A DNA stretch of 64,000 nt from Fibrobacter sp. UWB2 (GCF_002210425.1 NZ_MWQK01000004.1:372001-436000), one strand, 5' to 3'. Counted from the stretch's first letter, positions 15,733 through 24,920 are shown. Notes: generated from the sequence alone by a model not told the origin. Numbers and translations: made by a program.

Positions 15733-17808
15733 TTAGCCGTTAAACAAATAACTTGTTAAAAATCCATTTTTCGCAAAATAATGAATCAAATCAATTATTC
15801 GTTTTTTTATTTCTAGAGTCCTTTTCTCATCAATAGAATCCGGAATTTCCCCATGAGACCGTTTATGCGCGATATAACATATATCCGAGAGCATTTCACG
15901 CCATTGGGCAGAAATTCCTCGCAACAACTCCGCATCGGCAAGCGTACAAAAAGCGATACAGGCAGCATTCATTGAAGCATTTTTCCTATTCAACGCAGCG
16001 CTAATTTTATCTTCTTTTGTCTTAAGCAACGTTTTAAATACATTTTCTTCAGGAATTACAAAACCAGCACGTTTTACCTTTTCCACCCAACCTGAATTTT
16101 TCAGTTCATCACCAAGACATTCATTTACCGATTTAAACAAATACTCCAAAATTCGATATTGATCAAGAATAATCGCATTATTCAAATTTTCAGCATTCGT
16201 TCCACGGCGTTCCATATCAATAATAAAGCTGATCAAACCCGCATTCAATGCATAGCATAGCGAAAATCCAAGAGAATCCTCCATTCTAGAAATAGCCTCA
16301 TCTCGTTCATTCCGCAAAGCAATCTTTTCTTCAAAAGAAAATTCACTTGCTTCCTTTACCTTGATATTGAGTCCCTTTTGCATCAAAAGAAGAATTTCTT
16401 TGTACGCTTCTTCTACATAGGTAGGAAAATCCTCAATTTTCCCAACAGATCCTTCGTGCATTCCTTGATTGCGTTTTTCATTCAAATCTACAAGGATACA
16501 CAGGAAATCGGGATTTTCGCTTGCAAATTCTTTAAGCCAAGACTCTTGATCTAAAGATATCAGAAGCAAATCCAAAAGAGGTAACAGTTTTGGAGTCTTT
16601 TCAAAGGCATTCCAAAGTTTCCCATTCTTTTGACAGAAAGCTTTCCTCTCATTCAAGCCAACATCAAAACCAAGATTTTGCGCACTTTTAAAAGCCGAAC
16701 TTCCAATAATATGGGTAGACGCTTTGCTATTGAACATTCTTCTATTCTTGTCAAGAACCGTTTTAGCGCAGTACTCATTAGAACGCTTGTGCAAAATATA
16801 GAAGAGGACCCATTCTACAAGTTGAATCAAATAAACTACAGAATCAACCATCGCTGAGCGCAATTTATCTTCCTTGTCTGGAGAATCCACAAACGAATTC
16901 AATTCCTTCATGCATTTCTGTACAGGAACGAGCTTTTCCTTCAATTTGGAGTACCTTTCGACAGACTTGCTTACAGAAGAACTATTATTCGCATTTGTTC
17001 TTACCTGGACACTTTCACGAAGGCTTGCAATATATTTCTTATCAACATCATTCTTAATCCGCTGAACAGAAAAGAACGAAGTCACCTTACCAAAGCCATC
17101 AGTAAACACCCAGTCTCGAGACGAGCCTTCCGGCTGAAAGACATCCATCAAAATCCATCTGAGATTTTTTGACGTATTTTGCTTTTCTTCTACACGCGCA
17201 TAGATTCCGTCTTTACCAGGGTAAAGCTTATGAAGCATCGCTGTAACGTCTTCACTTCGCGGGACAAAATTCAAATTCTTGTCATATTGAAGTTTGTAAG
17301 CGGTTTCAAATTCATCCGATTCGGTTCCTGCTGTCGAGTAACCTTTATATTTGAAAAAAGACCTTCCTGATTCTTCCCACACCTCTTTTCCAAAAGAGTA
17401 ATTAAATCGGTCATTGTCTTCCAACATGCTAAAATAAGGAACGACATCTCCAGATACAGCATCAACATAAACATGTATTGAACTACTGTGATTTTCAATC
17501 ATCTCACCCAATCTTTGTTTGCCAATATCTGTTATCTTGAAACAACCATCAAGGCATCCATGCTGTTCAAGACGCGACTGCATAAAAGAAATAAGATCTT
17601 CTTCTAATCCTGTACTTGAAGCAATATCCTTGATATCAGTCACATTGATATCCGCAAGCCGAAGGATTACCTCTTCGATGATATTTCTCTCATAATCATC
17701 AACACCCGCAGCTTGGGCAATGAACTCAAAACAAGGCCACAAAATTTTTTGGCGTATTCTTACAGGGAATGCACCATTCCATTCTTTTCCACCAATTATT
17801 TTTTCCAT
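15733..17808 (-). CDS. Uncharacterised protein with N-terminal winged-helix-like region
   Basis: A 691-residue protein that I do not assign to a named family. The first about 110 residues (EEVILRLADINVTDIKDIASSTGL and DGCFKITDIGKQRLGE, each a helix-turn-helix then wing pattern) look like a winged helix. This is followed by VYVDAVSGDVVPYF, a strand-turn element also seen after winged helices in some DNA-processing proteins. The C-terminal half is helical with conserved-looking NEKRNQGMHEGS and CYIAHKRSHGEIPDS, possibly histidine-containing helical bundles. Its ATG overlaps the end of the helicase gene by 13 bases, and a 36-base gap separates it from the McrB-like gene. By context it is probably the helicase's partner or DNA-binding subunit. 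Confidence 0.55.
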   Translation of the reverse strand: MEKIIGGKEWNGAFPVRIRQKILWPCFEFIAQAAGVDDYERNIIEEVILRLADINVTDIKDIASSTGLEEDLISFMQSRLEQHGCLDGCFKITDIGKQRLGEMIENHSSSIHVYVDAVSGDVVPYFSMLEDNDRFNYSFGKEVWEESGRSFFKYKGYSTAGTESDEFETAYKLQYDKNLNFVPRSEDVTAMLHKLYPGKDGIYARVEEKQNTSKNLRWILMDVFQPEGSSRDWVFTDGFGKVTSFFSVQRIKNDVDKKYIASLRESVQVRTNANNSSSVSKSVERYSKLKEKLVPVQKCMKELNSFVDSPDKEDKLRSAMVDSVVYLIQLVEWVLFYILHKRSNEYCAKTVLDKNRRMFNSKASTHIIGSSAFKSAQNLGFDVGLNERKAFCQKNGKLWNAFEKTPKLLPLLDLLLISLDQESWLKEFASENPDFLCILVDLNEKRNQGMHEGSVGKIEDFPTYVEEAYKEILLLMQKGLNIKVKEASEFSFEEKIALRNERDEAISRMEDSLGFSLCYALNAGLISFIIDMERRGTNAENLNNAIILDQYRILEYLFKSVNECLGDELKNSGWVEKVKRAGFVIPEENVFKTLLKTKEDKISAALNRKNASMNAACIAFCTLADAELLRGISAQWREMLSDICYIAHKRSHGEIPDSIDEKRTLEIKKRIIDLIHYFAKNGFLTSYLFNG

Positions 17809-20800
17809 GTCAAGACCACTCCATAACCTTCGTCATTTTTTCCATTGCACAAATCATAAAATTCAGCCAAAGCAGGCACCTTTTGAGCCCTCGCCTTTTC
17901 AGATGTCACAAAATCTTTACTTCCAACAGCAATAAGGACTTTTTTCTGACGAGACATACTGACGCAAAGTCTATTGGGAGTAAGAAAATCAATAGCCCCT
18001 GTAGAACGCACAACCGAAAGAAAGACGACATCAAATTCCATTCCCTGGAAAGCATCAACAGTTCCAACCTTGTAAGTCACAGAATCTTTCAATTCCTTTT
18101 TATAACGTCCAAGCTTTTGCAGAATGAGATTTCGCTGAGCGCTATAGAACGTAATGATACCAAAGCTCATTTTCTTTTCTTTAGCAAGATGATTCTGACT
18201 CCGTACAAAATTCATCATAGTCTCGACTATACACTCGGCTTCGCAATCACGAATTCGGCTCGTTCCATGCTTTTCTTCTCTACCGCATTCTTTAGGAACA
18301 TCAATCCAAACCGCAGCCTTATTTTCAATCCCAGGAAGATTGTGTTCAAAGTCGCTCGCCGGTCTTGGAGATTCGTATCCTTCGCCATAAGGCTCATAGA
18401 AAAGACGGGAACAGAAATGTCCTAAAACAGGATGAGTACGGAACTGTTTATCCAATGTAATCGTCCGCTTTATGCCATCCTTTTCCTCTAATTCCTTGAG
18501 TTTCTTGAACAATAGCTCAAAAAGGCTTAACTTGAAAGCATTCTCGTAAGCGTCATTCACATTTTCTGACGACTCCGAAGTGGAATCTTTCTTGGATTCC
18601 ATTTCCTGTTGCGTTTTTTCATAAACATCATTGCAAAGGTCGTCATCAACGAGTTGCGGCAATTGCCTATGGTCACCCACAAGAATAATACGTTTTACAG
18701 CTTTGCACATCGGGATAAGCAAATCGGGAGGAGTCGCTCTAGCCGCTTCATCCACAATAACGGTATCATACAATTTGATATAGGAACTATTCGCCTGTTC
18801 AACAGATTTTTTTTGCTTCGTTATATCCTTTCCAACAGACTGCTGGCTTGTCGCTGCATAAACATAATCACATTCCTTCAATGTTCGGGCAAACGCCTGA
18901 TGCCCCGAACGAAGAGCGTCTACCCAATCTGCAATAATCTGATCCTTTTTACTTTTTTTGCTATGGAGCGACATCAAGAAAACGACAACCTTATTGCATA
19001 AGGACATAACCTCGTCATCAACCTCAAAAGCAAAATATGCAGGTCTTGGGGAAAATTCCTCAAGCAAAATTGATTTCAATTCAGCAAGTTTTTGAAGTTG
19101 TTCTGTCGATGGCGATGCGTTTCCAACAACCAAATCCATTAAAAACGATTCCCATTCTTGATGCCTAGGCAGCCAAATACTTTCAAGCGCAAAATACAAT
19201 TCTTCTACACGCTTTTGTCCATCATCAGAATACGTTTTTTCAGAAGTTCTGATGGAAAGGATTTTTCTAAATAAAGCCTTATCCACAGAAGAAATAGCCT
19301 TATCTTTTCGCAACAAGAGATTTCTCGCTTCAGAAGCAAGCTTTTCTGACACAGGGAGCAAAGCAACATATTCAAGCAAGCTCTCTTTATTTTCTGGTAA
19401 CGGAGATATTCTATATTCGGCAATTTTATCTGCAAAGATTTCTTCGCTATGAGAAATTTCAATATTCGGATGAAGCGAAAGGACTCTTTCTTCAATTTCC
19501 TTACACCAGGAATCTATATGTTCGTTGTAGCTCCCATGAGCGTCACGACGCTTTCCATATTTCCAAGTCGGCAGGGAATTGATGCGAATTCGCTCAATCA
19601 TGTTTTCTACAGCGTCATGCTGATACGACGTTGCAAGGACACGACCCGCAGTGACACCGCGTTTATCCTGCATTTCATTCAAAAGTTCAAGAACAGCCGT
19701 AATGACTGTAGTCTTGCCAGTGCCAGGAGGCCCCTGCACAAGAGCAATTTCAGGAGTAGTCAGAGCCACGTCAATCGCTTCAAGCTGTCGATCTGTTGGC
19801 GGATTCCTAAATATTTTCTCTTGCACACGATTTGAAATATGCATCTTGGAAGGATTCTTACCAAATGACATAAAATCAAAACTGCCTTCCAAAATATTTC
19901 CCAAAAAATTGATGCCCGCACGTCCCGTAGATATCATATCCCAGGCATCCTGCTGTCGATTGATTTGGCTCTCTTCGCCAGTCATGGACATCCAAATACA
20001 GCCTTTCTGAGGAATGTTTGAAATTGTCGGAGCATTTTTATCCGTCGGGAGCGTAAGTTGAATCCAATTACCTTCATAATCGGCAACATCACATACAACT
20101 TCTTCTTGAACTACTTTCTTTTTTGCTTGATTCTCATTTGCTTCTATCGCCTTGCGTTCCTTCGCAGCGAGACTCTTCTTTTCGCAATATTCAAGGAAAT
20201 CACATTTTATATCCTGCATAAAAAGAGGCTGTGCCACATTATTGAAGCAAAGGACCGCTTCTTCGACCGAAGATTCCTTCATTTTTTTAGAAATATTTTC
20301 CTTAAAATAAAGCTTTATGCAGTCTTCAGAAACAGGAGTGCAACGTTCATAATGCAATACGCCGAACTTTCGAGCCTGTTCAAGAATACGATTTCCACGA
20401 GCCGCAGTATATTCGCGCCAAGCCTTTAAATAACTGCCGCTTTTTTCAATCAGATTTTTAAGCTTTTCAAGATTGTATTCAGAAGCCTTTGTTTTCTGAT
20501 CCGAAAAAGAGATGTTCGCCTTTACCAAGTGAAAATTGCAAGCGGGGCGAATATTTTTACGCAAAGCCGTACCGGTTACCGTAAAATATTTTTCAGTTCC
20601 GGTTGAGGTTAAATTTTTCTGTTGCACCTTTATAGCAAAACATTTACCAAAATGACTGCACAGAATTGAAAAAGCGCTACCAATTTCTGTTTTTTCCGGT
20701 TCATCTGAATCATCGGCATTCTCCTCCTGTTCATCATTTGGAGTTTCGGAATCCCCTTGCATGATAAAATAAGATTCACCATCAAGCATCACCATGCAAT

Positions 20801-21209
20801 CTTCAGCAAGCCTCTTTCGGAATTCTTCAACATCTTTGCCTTTTTTATCCTGCAGTTTGCCAAATTTTTCCATTTCTGCAAGAATAGCAACATCGCCAAA
20901 TTCTACAACAGCCCCCGCAAACACATAAAAATCAAAAATAAATTCACCGTCTTTGGAGACCGACTTTACTTCGCATATATGCGCTTGTTTTCTGCGGAAG
21001 CAGAAATCCACATTTTCTTTGTCCTGCTTATTCTTGAAATCAAATTCAACAGCCCGATCTTTCGTCCGGATAATATAGTTATGATGAATGGGATTCGGCA
21101 CGACTGTAAAAGAGCCTACTTTTATGCATGAAGCATCTTTATCAACAACAACCTTTGCTTCAATATTCTCATAAAACGGAACAGTTTCAATATGATTTAC
21201 ATTCATCAT
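17796..21209 (-). CDS. UPF1/DNA2-like superfamily 1 helicase
   Basis: A 1137-residue protein (start taken at the ATG at 21209, which overlaps the kinase stop as TGATG; a GTG two codons upstream also exists). The N-terminal about 450 residues are a beta-rich accessory region. The helicase core carries QGPPGTGKTTV (Walker A), IVDEAARATPP (DEAA box, motif II), GDHRQLPQL (motif III), LDKQFRTHP (motif IV) and VDAFQGMEFDVV (motif V), then SMSRQKK (motif VI). These are the signatures of the UPF1/DNA2/SMUBP-2 group of SF1B helicases, which unwind DNA or RNA 5' to 3'. Such helicases are frequent in defence loci next to kinases and nucleases. It is translationally coupled to the kinase gene upstream. 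Confidence 0.9.
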   Translation of the reverse strand: MMNVNHIETVPFYENIEAKVVVDKDASCIKVGSFTVVPNPIHHNYIIRTKDRAVEFDFKNKQDKENVDFCFRRKQAHICEVKSVSKDGEFIFDFYVFAGAVVEFGDVAILAEMEKFGKLQDKKGKDVEEFRKRLAEDCMVMLDGESYFIMQGDSETPNDEQEENADDSDEPEKTEIGSAFSILCSHFGKCFAIKVQQKNLTSTGTEKYFTVTGTALRKNIRPACNFHLVKANISFSDQKTKASEYNLEKLKNLIEKSGSYLKAWREYTAARGNRILEQARKFGVLHYERCTPVSEDCIKLYFKENISKKMKESSVEEAVLCFNNVAQPLFMQDIKCDFLEYCEKKSLAAKERKAIEANENQAKKKVVQEEVVCDVADYEGNWIQLTLPTDKNAPTISNIPQKGCIWMSMTGEESQINRQQDAWDMISTGRAGINFLGNILEGSFDFMSFGKNPSKMHISNRVQEKIFRNPPTDRQLEAIDVALTTPEIALVQGPPGTGKTTVITAVLELLNEMQDKRGVTAGRVLATSYQHDAVENMIERIRINSLPTWKYGKRRDAHGSYNEHIDSWCKEIEERVLSLHPNIEISHSEEIFADKIAEYRISPLPENKESLLEYVALLPVSEKLASEARNLLLRKDKAISSVDKALFRKILSIRTSEKTYSDDGQKRVEELYFALESIWLPRHQEWESFLMDLVVGNASPSTEQLQKLAELKSILLEEFSPRPAYFAFEVDDEVMSLCNKVVVFLMSLHSKKSKKDQIIADWVDALRSGHQAFARTLKECDYVYAATSQQSVGKDITKQKKSVEQANSSYIKLYDTVIVDEAARATPPDLLIPMCKAVKRIILVGDHRQLPQLVDDDLCNDVYEKTQQEMESKKDSTSESSENVNDAYENAFKLSLFELLFKKLKELEEKDGIKRTITLDKQFRTHPVLGHFCSRLFYEPYGEGYESPRPASDFEHNLPGIENKAAVWIDVPKECGREEKHGTSRIRDCEAECIVETMMNFVRSQNHLAKEKKMSFGIITFYSAQRNLILQKLGRYKKELKDSVTYKVGTVDAFQGMEFDVVFLSVVRSTGAIDFLTPNRLCVSMSRQKKVLIAVGSKDFVTSEKARAQKVPALAEFYDLCNGKNDEGYGVVLTWKK

Positions 21210-22699
21210 CAGCACTTCCCCACAATTTCAACAGAAAGAGTACGAGACCATTCGTTGCGTCCAACACATTTTAAGGCATACGTTTCGCCCTTCCTTATCT
21301 GAAGAATGTAACGACCCGAAATTTTTTCTTCTTTTCCATTTACACCCATAAAAAAGTCACAATTATCCACAAACTGCAATTGCAAAGAAAACTCGATACC
21401 TCTGCCATTATAATTTACAGTACGTACTTTAAAGACTCCACGATAAAAAGTGTTTACATCAAACGGCATAAACACATGTTCTGGCAAAGGAAATTCAGAA
21501 CCAGAATTATCTTCACAAAATTCCAATTCATGAGCAAAGACAACCTTGCCATTTTCATCTTTCAACAGCAAAATCGGAGGATGCTTTTTATCACACCAAG
21601 GACAATTTTTTGCAGATTCATCATACACAAAGCTCATGCCACAATCGGGACAACGCACGCTTTGTGCCTGCGAATGGGCAAACGCTCTTGCCCAAAGAAC
21701 CGACGTAGGTCGAATTTTCGGGTTTTCACGACCTTCTTCTGAGAAAGTCATGTTGAACAAAGTGAAAGTCTCGTCAGTCAAGAAATTCTGCCTAGGCAAA
21801 CCATCATCTGTATGGTTAGAAACATCGCTAAAATCTTCAACCCAAGGAATTTTGCCAGAATATTGTGGATCTATATCAACTTGCTTTTGTTCATCTTCTT
21901 TTTTCGCATCTTTAGCGGTTACATCCCAATCGTCTTCAAAACCTCCAACCTTGGCCATTTTTCCTGCAAACGGATGGAGAGCAGCAAGAGTTTCAAAGGC
22001 TAACGTAGCAAAGGAATACACATCGCTATTTATACTACAGCTTTTCCCCTCAAGTAATTCCGGAGCCGCATAGCGAGGCGTATATACCAATTTCTCAGAA
22101 TCCTCACCAGGAATAAAAACATTGTCTGCATCAATAAGCCAAACATTCTGAGTTGTAAACTTAGGATCTTTTGTCACAAACACATTATTCGGAGACAAAT
22201 CGCAATAGACCATCCCTACACCATGCATTTTAGCCAACAAAGCCGCAAGTTTCGCAAGCAGTTCAAAACGCCTACGGTGTCCACCATCTTCAGACATTTT
22301 TCCAATCGCTTTTTCATCCAAAGGAACAAGGTCAGAAAAACCCGTCATATCACCCATAAGACGCATCACATAGCCAGAATAATCTACAAGGCGAGCCATC
22401 GGATAAGCCAAATGAAGCCTTTCCGGAAATGGTTTTTGCATAATCGCCTTAAAGGCTGCATCATTTTTTAAGAAAGTTTCCTTATTTTTGTCCCTACAGA
22501 TAAGACGACCTTTGGAATCAAGTGCAAACTTTATAACAATCTCAGGATTGCGAGTAAGGCAAACAACACCTTGCCCTCCTTGACCTAGAACTTTAGCGAT
22601 ATCGTGCGAGCAACCATAAGAATCCAGCACACTTCTAATTTCTACAGTATTCCCTTCACTATCACACAAGGGAAAAACATTTTCATCAGCATTTTGCAT
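21209..22699 (-). CDS. Ser/Thr protein kinase with C-terminal zinc ribbon (TerY-P triad kinase)
   Basis: A 496-residue protein kinase. The glycine loop is GQGGQGVV (about residues 39-46), the ATP lysine lies in VIKFA, the catalytic loop is YCDLSPNNVFV and the metal motif LIDADN stands in for DFG. TPRYAAPELLEG is the activation segment end. After the kinase domain comes a four-cysteine zinc ribbon, CPDC-x9-CPWC (about residues 348-364), and a beta-rich tail of about 100 residues. A kinase with this C-terminal zinc ribbon, next to a PP2C phosphatase and a TerY vWA protein, is the TerY-P triad described in Ter-related stress and defence loci. Its ATG overlaps the PP2C stop (TAATG). Confidence 0.9.
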   Translation of the reverse strand: MQNADENVFPLCDSEGNTVEIRSVLDSYGCSHDIAKVLGQGGQGVVCLTRNPEIVIKFALDSKGRLICRDKNKETFLKNDAAFKAIMQKPFPERLHLAYPMARLVDYSGYVMRLMGDMTGFSDLVPLDEKAIGKMSEDGGHRRRFELLAKLAALLAKMHGVGMVYCDLSPNNVFVTKDPKFTTQNVWLIDADNVFIPGEDSEKLVYTPRYAAPELLEGKSCSINSDVYSFATLAFETLAALHPFAGKMAKVGGFEDDWDVTAKDAKKEDEQKQVDIDPQYSGKIPWVEDFSDVSNHTDDGLPRQNFLTDETFTLFNMTFSEEGRENPKIRPTSVLWARAFAHSQAQSVRCPDCGMSFVYDESAKNCPWCDKKHPPILLLKDENGKVVFAHELEFCEDNSGSEFPLPEHVFMPFDVNTFYRGVFKVRTVNYNGRGIEFSLQLQFVDNCDFFMGVNGKEEKISGRYILQIRKGETYALKCVGRNEWSRTLSVEIVGKC

Positions 22700-23424
22700 T
22701 ACAGCCCCGCTACAACAATAGTTTTGTCATCGGTATGGTGCGGAACAGGCCATTTTTCCATCATATTCCGCAAAAAAGCGTTTCGCTTCCAAAAGAACAT
22801 TTTCTTCAATTCGCAGAAAATATCTTCCGCAAATGGAAGTTCCTTCCCAGAATTCATATCTGCGGATATTCCATCCGTCGACAACACAACCCCTTTAAAC
22901 AAAGACCTATCATAAATGGCATACTTAAATTCCCGCACCGCAGAAGAATCCGACAACGAGCAAGTCGCATTAGAAAATGAACCATCCTTGTCATCCGTCA
23001 GTGCAACACTTTGAGAAGACTCCTTGCCCAATAGGCAAATCATGCCATCTCCAAGTCTTGCGGTCAATATTTTTGTTTTCGTTGCAAATACAAAAAGGCA
23101 TGTTGCAGAGCATTCTTTTACATCGTGAGGCAAAACCGACTTTTTCCATTGTTCAACAACATTCTCAAACAACTGAGAAATCGGATAAGACGAATGCTTG
23201 TTTTTTACAAAGAGCTCAATTTCCTTGGCCACAGACATGCACGCCATCTTTGAACCTAAATCAGAATAAGGCTTGCTCCCCATACCATCAGAAACAACGA
23301 AGAGAGAATACTTTCTTTTTTTCAGGTACAAGAACGCATCTTGATTGACAATTCCATGCAACACATGGGACGGCCCCTTAACGCTTGCGCCACATACAAA
23401 TTTTTTTCCAAAGCAAAACATCAC
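22699..23424 (-). CDS. PP2C-type protein phosphatase (TerY-P triad)
   Basis: A 241-residue, single-domain Mn/Mg-dependent phosphatase. Metal-binding motifs are visible: NQDAF near residue 27, VVSDGMGSKPYSDLGSK (residues 43-59), TARLGDGMICLL and VLSTDGI. It has no transmembrane segment and so acts in the cytoplasm. It would remove phosphate from targets of the adjacent kinase, giving a reversible switch. It overlaps the upstream vWA gene by four bases (ATGA) and the downstream kinase gene by one base, so the three proteins are probably made in fixed proportion. Confidence 0.9.
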   Translation of the reverse strand: MMFCFGKKFVCGASVKGPSHVLHGIVNQDAFLYLKKRKYSLFVVSDGMGSKPYSDLGSKMACMSVAKEIELFVKNKHSSYPISQLFENVVEQWKKSVLPHDVKECSATCLFVFATKTKILTARLGDGMICLLGKESSQSVALTDDKDGSFSNATCSLSDSSAVREFKYAIYDRSLFKGVVLSTDGISADMNSGKELPFAEDIFCELKKMFFWKRNAFLRNMMEKWPVPHHTDDKTIVVAGL

Positions 23425-23867
23425 CAGCCCTCTTCTTCGGTAGAACAGTCTTGTTGACTCATCAAAATTTCCACGGTCTTCAATACATCTTCAGCAAGAA
23501 CCACATTCAAGCTTGAAAAAAACTTATAAGCCGAAACATCCATGGCATCACCGCCACAAAGAACGAGATACAAAGAATCTTTTGAGTTTTCTATAAAATC
23601 TTTTATGACGCGCGACTTACAACATGAATCAGCCAAAGAATAGGCATCCGTCAAAAGCAGTGTTTTTTTCTCGTTGCACTTTTCAATTAAAGACTCAAAT
23701 TCGTTCGCACTGCCGTCCCACTGTATTTTTTCAACAGTAATCCGATCCGTCTCATCAGCCAATTTTTCACAAGCAGAAAGAGTCTGCAAAATATTGCCAA
23801 CAATTAATGGCTTACCCATGGCATACATACTGCCAGAAACATCAACAATAACATACAGCTCTTTCAT
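23421..23867 (-). CDS. Small von Willebrand factor A (vWA) domain protein
   Basis: A 148-residue protein consisting of a compact vWA domain. It has a complete MIDAS start motif DVSGSM (residues 9-14); the second Asp appears in LLLTDAYSLAD. vWA domains with MIDAS bind metal-dependently to partner proteins. Next to TerY, PP2C and kinase genes, it is probably the second vWA component seen in some TerY-P loci. It follows the TerY-like gene by 17 bases and overlaps the PP2C gene by four. Confidence 0.75.
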   Translation of the reverse strand: MKELYVIVDVSGSMYAMGKPLIVGNILQTLSACEKLADETDRITVEKIQWDGSANEFESLIEKCNEKKTLLLTDAYSLADSCCKSRVIKDFIENSKDSLYLVLCGGDAMDVSAYKFFSSLNVVLAEDVLKTVEILMSQQDCSTEEEGW

Positions 23868-23884
23868 GCTTAAGATTCTCCCAA

Positions 23885-24577
23885 TTACAGATCTAAACCG
23901 AATTCTTTAGCCAAGTCTTCCAAACGTGCAGGCGTATTACTTGCAGCAGGCAGAAGAGCATTGGGATTCTGCGAACGGCTGCGGACAGAAACGCTCATCG
24001 TCACAAACTTGAAAAAGTCACGAATCTGCGTTGCCTGATCTGCGCGGAACACCTTGTTTTCCGTGCCGCTGAGGAACTTGTTCAGAACGTCGTCTGCCTC
24101 TGTAGTCCCAATAGCCATGGCAAAGCGTTCACACTTCGAGCTACGACCCGAACCAATAAAAGCCTGCATGGCATCTTTCCAATCATCGTTAGGCTCTCCA
24201 TCCGAAACAAGGACCACAGCAGGGCGGTAACCGCTAGAAGGGATAATAGACTTGTCTTCAAGCATATCCTTCGCCATGCGAAGAGCGGCACCCATCGGAG
24301 TGTTGCCATTTGCGTTCAAACACAAAAGACTTTCAATATTCTTTGCAGGCTGCAGCGGGACATCGTAAGTAGCTCCGCCCACACCAAAACTGATAACGGC
24401 AACATTGATATCAACCTCACCCTGACCAGCCGTCTTAAAAGATTCGATCATTTCGTTGACCGATGCATTGAGCTGGTTGATTTTGTTGCCGGACATACTA
24501 CAACTGCGATCAAGCAGCAGAATCACAGGAAGCGGGCGAGCTTTGGCAACGGTATACTTAGAAGGATCAAATGCCAT
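23885..24577 (-). CDS. terY: TerY-like vWA domain protein
   Basis: A 230-residue vWA protein closely matching the TerY pattern: RPLPVILLLDRSCSMSGNKI with MIDAS DRSCSMS (Cys where Gly is usual), NTPMGAALRMA carrying the MIDAS threonine, and VLVSDGEPNDDW carrying the second Asp. The C-terminal about 35 residues are a Ser/Asn/Pro linker and short helix. TerY proteins are cytoplasmic scaffolds in tellurite-resistance-type and phage-defence gene clusters. It is the first gene of the nine-gene operon, with AGGAG eight bases before the ATG and a sigma-54-type promoter at 24623-24638. Confidence 0.85.
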   Translation of the reverse strand: MAFDPSKYTVAKARPLPVILLLDRSCSMSGNKINQLNASVNEMIESFKTAGQGEVDINVAVISFGVGGATYDVPLQPAKNIESLLCLNANGNTPMGAALRMAKDMLEDKSIIPSSGYRPAVVLVSDGEPNDDWKDAMQAFIGSGRSSKCERFAMAIGTTEADDVLNKFLSGTENKVFRADQATQIRDFFKFVTMSVSVRSRSQNPNALLPAASNTPARLEDLAKEFGLDL

Positions 24578-24622
24578 AATAAAATCTCCTTTATGTTATG
24601 GTCAAAATTACACTTTTTCAAA

Positions 24623-24638
24623 TGCAAAATTCATGCCA
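24623..24638 (-). promoter_or_regulatory. Sigma-54 (-24/-12) promoter of the TerY-McrB operon
   Basis: On the minus strand the sequence reads TGGCATG-AATT-TTGCA; consensus is TGGCACG-N4-TTGCA. The GG and GC pairs are separated by exactly ten bases, as sigma-54 holoenzyme requires. Transcription should begin near 24612, about 35 bases before the TerY start codon. The presence of a GSFTGA-containing activator in the same operon supports the call. Confidence 0.8.
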
Positions 24639-24696
24639 AGTAAAAAAATGCCGTTTTTACGGGAAAATCAACATTTCTGCAAAACCAATATTTAAT

Positions 24697-24737
24697 ATAC
24701 GTAATATTTTTCTTTTAAATGGAAAAATTTTTCGTAT
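24697..24737. promoter_or_regulatory. Candidate enhancer (upstream activating site): 15-bp inverted repeat
   Basis: Arms ATACGTAATATTTTT (24697-24711) and AAAAATTTTTCGTAT (24723-24737) are inverted copies with 13 of 15 positions matching, separated by 11 bases. It lies about 85-125 bases upstream of the predicted TerY-operon start, the usual distance for a sigma-54 activator site. The AT-rich arms mean chance similarity cannot be excluded. Confidence 0.5.
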
Positions 24738-24863
24738 TAAACAAGCAACACACCATAGTTCTTTTTTCCAAAGATATCTGACGCCCCAGAAAAGTCCCCT
24801 TTTTGTTCAAAAAACGACACCTTATTCATTATTTCAAACAAGAGCCCAACATTAGCTGCAATT

Positions 24864-24879
24864 TGGCACGCATTTCGCT
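24864..24879 (+). promoter_or_regulatory. Sigma-54-like promoter facing the HicA-like gene
   Basis: TGGCACG at 24864-24870, four bases, then TCGCT at 24875-24879. The -24 element is perfect, the GG-to-GC spacing is the required ten bases, and the -12 element has one change (TCGC for TTGC). Predicted start near 24890, about 30 bases before the ATG at 24921. Confidence 0.6.
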
Positions 24880-24920
24880 ATTCCCTCGGCATCCAACAAA
24901 CCTTAGCCCAGGAGAGCACA

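Larger units (their letters stand above)
24578..24920. other. Divergent regulatory region between the TerY operon and the HicA-like gene
   Basis: This 343-base, AT-rich stretch contains no gene. It holds a sigma-54-type promoter on each strand (24623-24638 minus, 24864-24879 plus) and a 15-bp inverted repeat at 24697-24737 between them. This layout fits activation of both sides by one enhancer-binding protein, most simply the RtcR-like activator encoded at 8071-9489. No clear sigma-70 promoter was seen. Confidence 0.6.
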
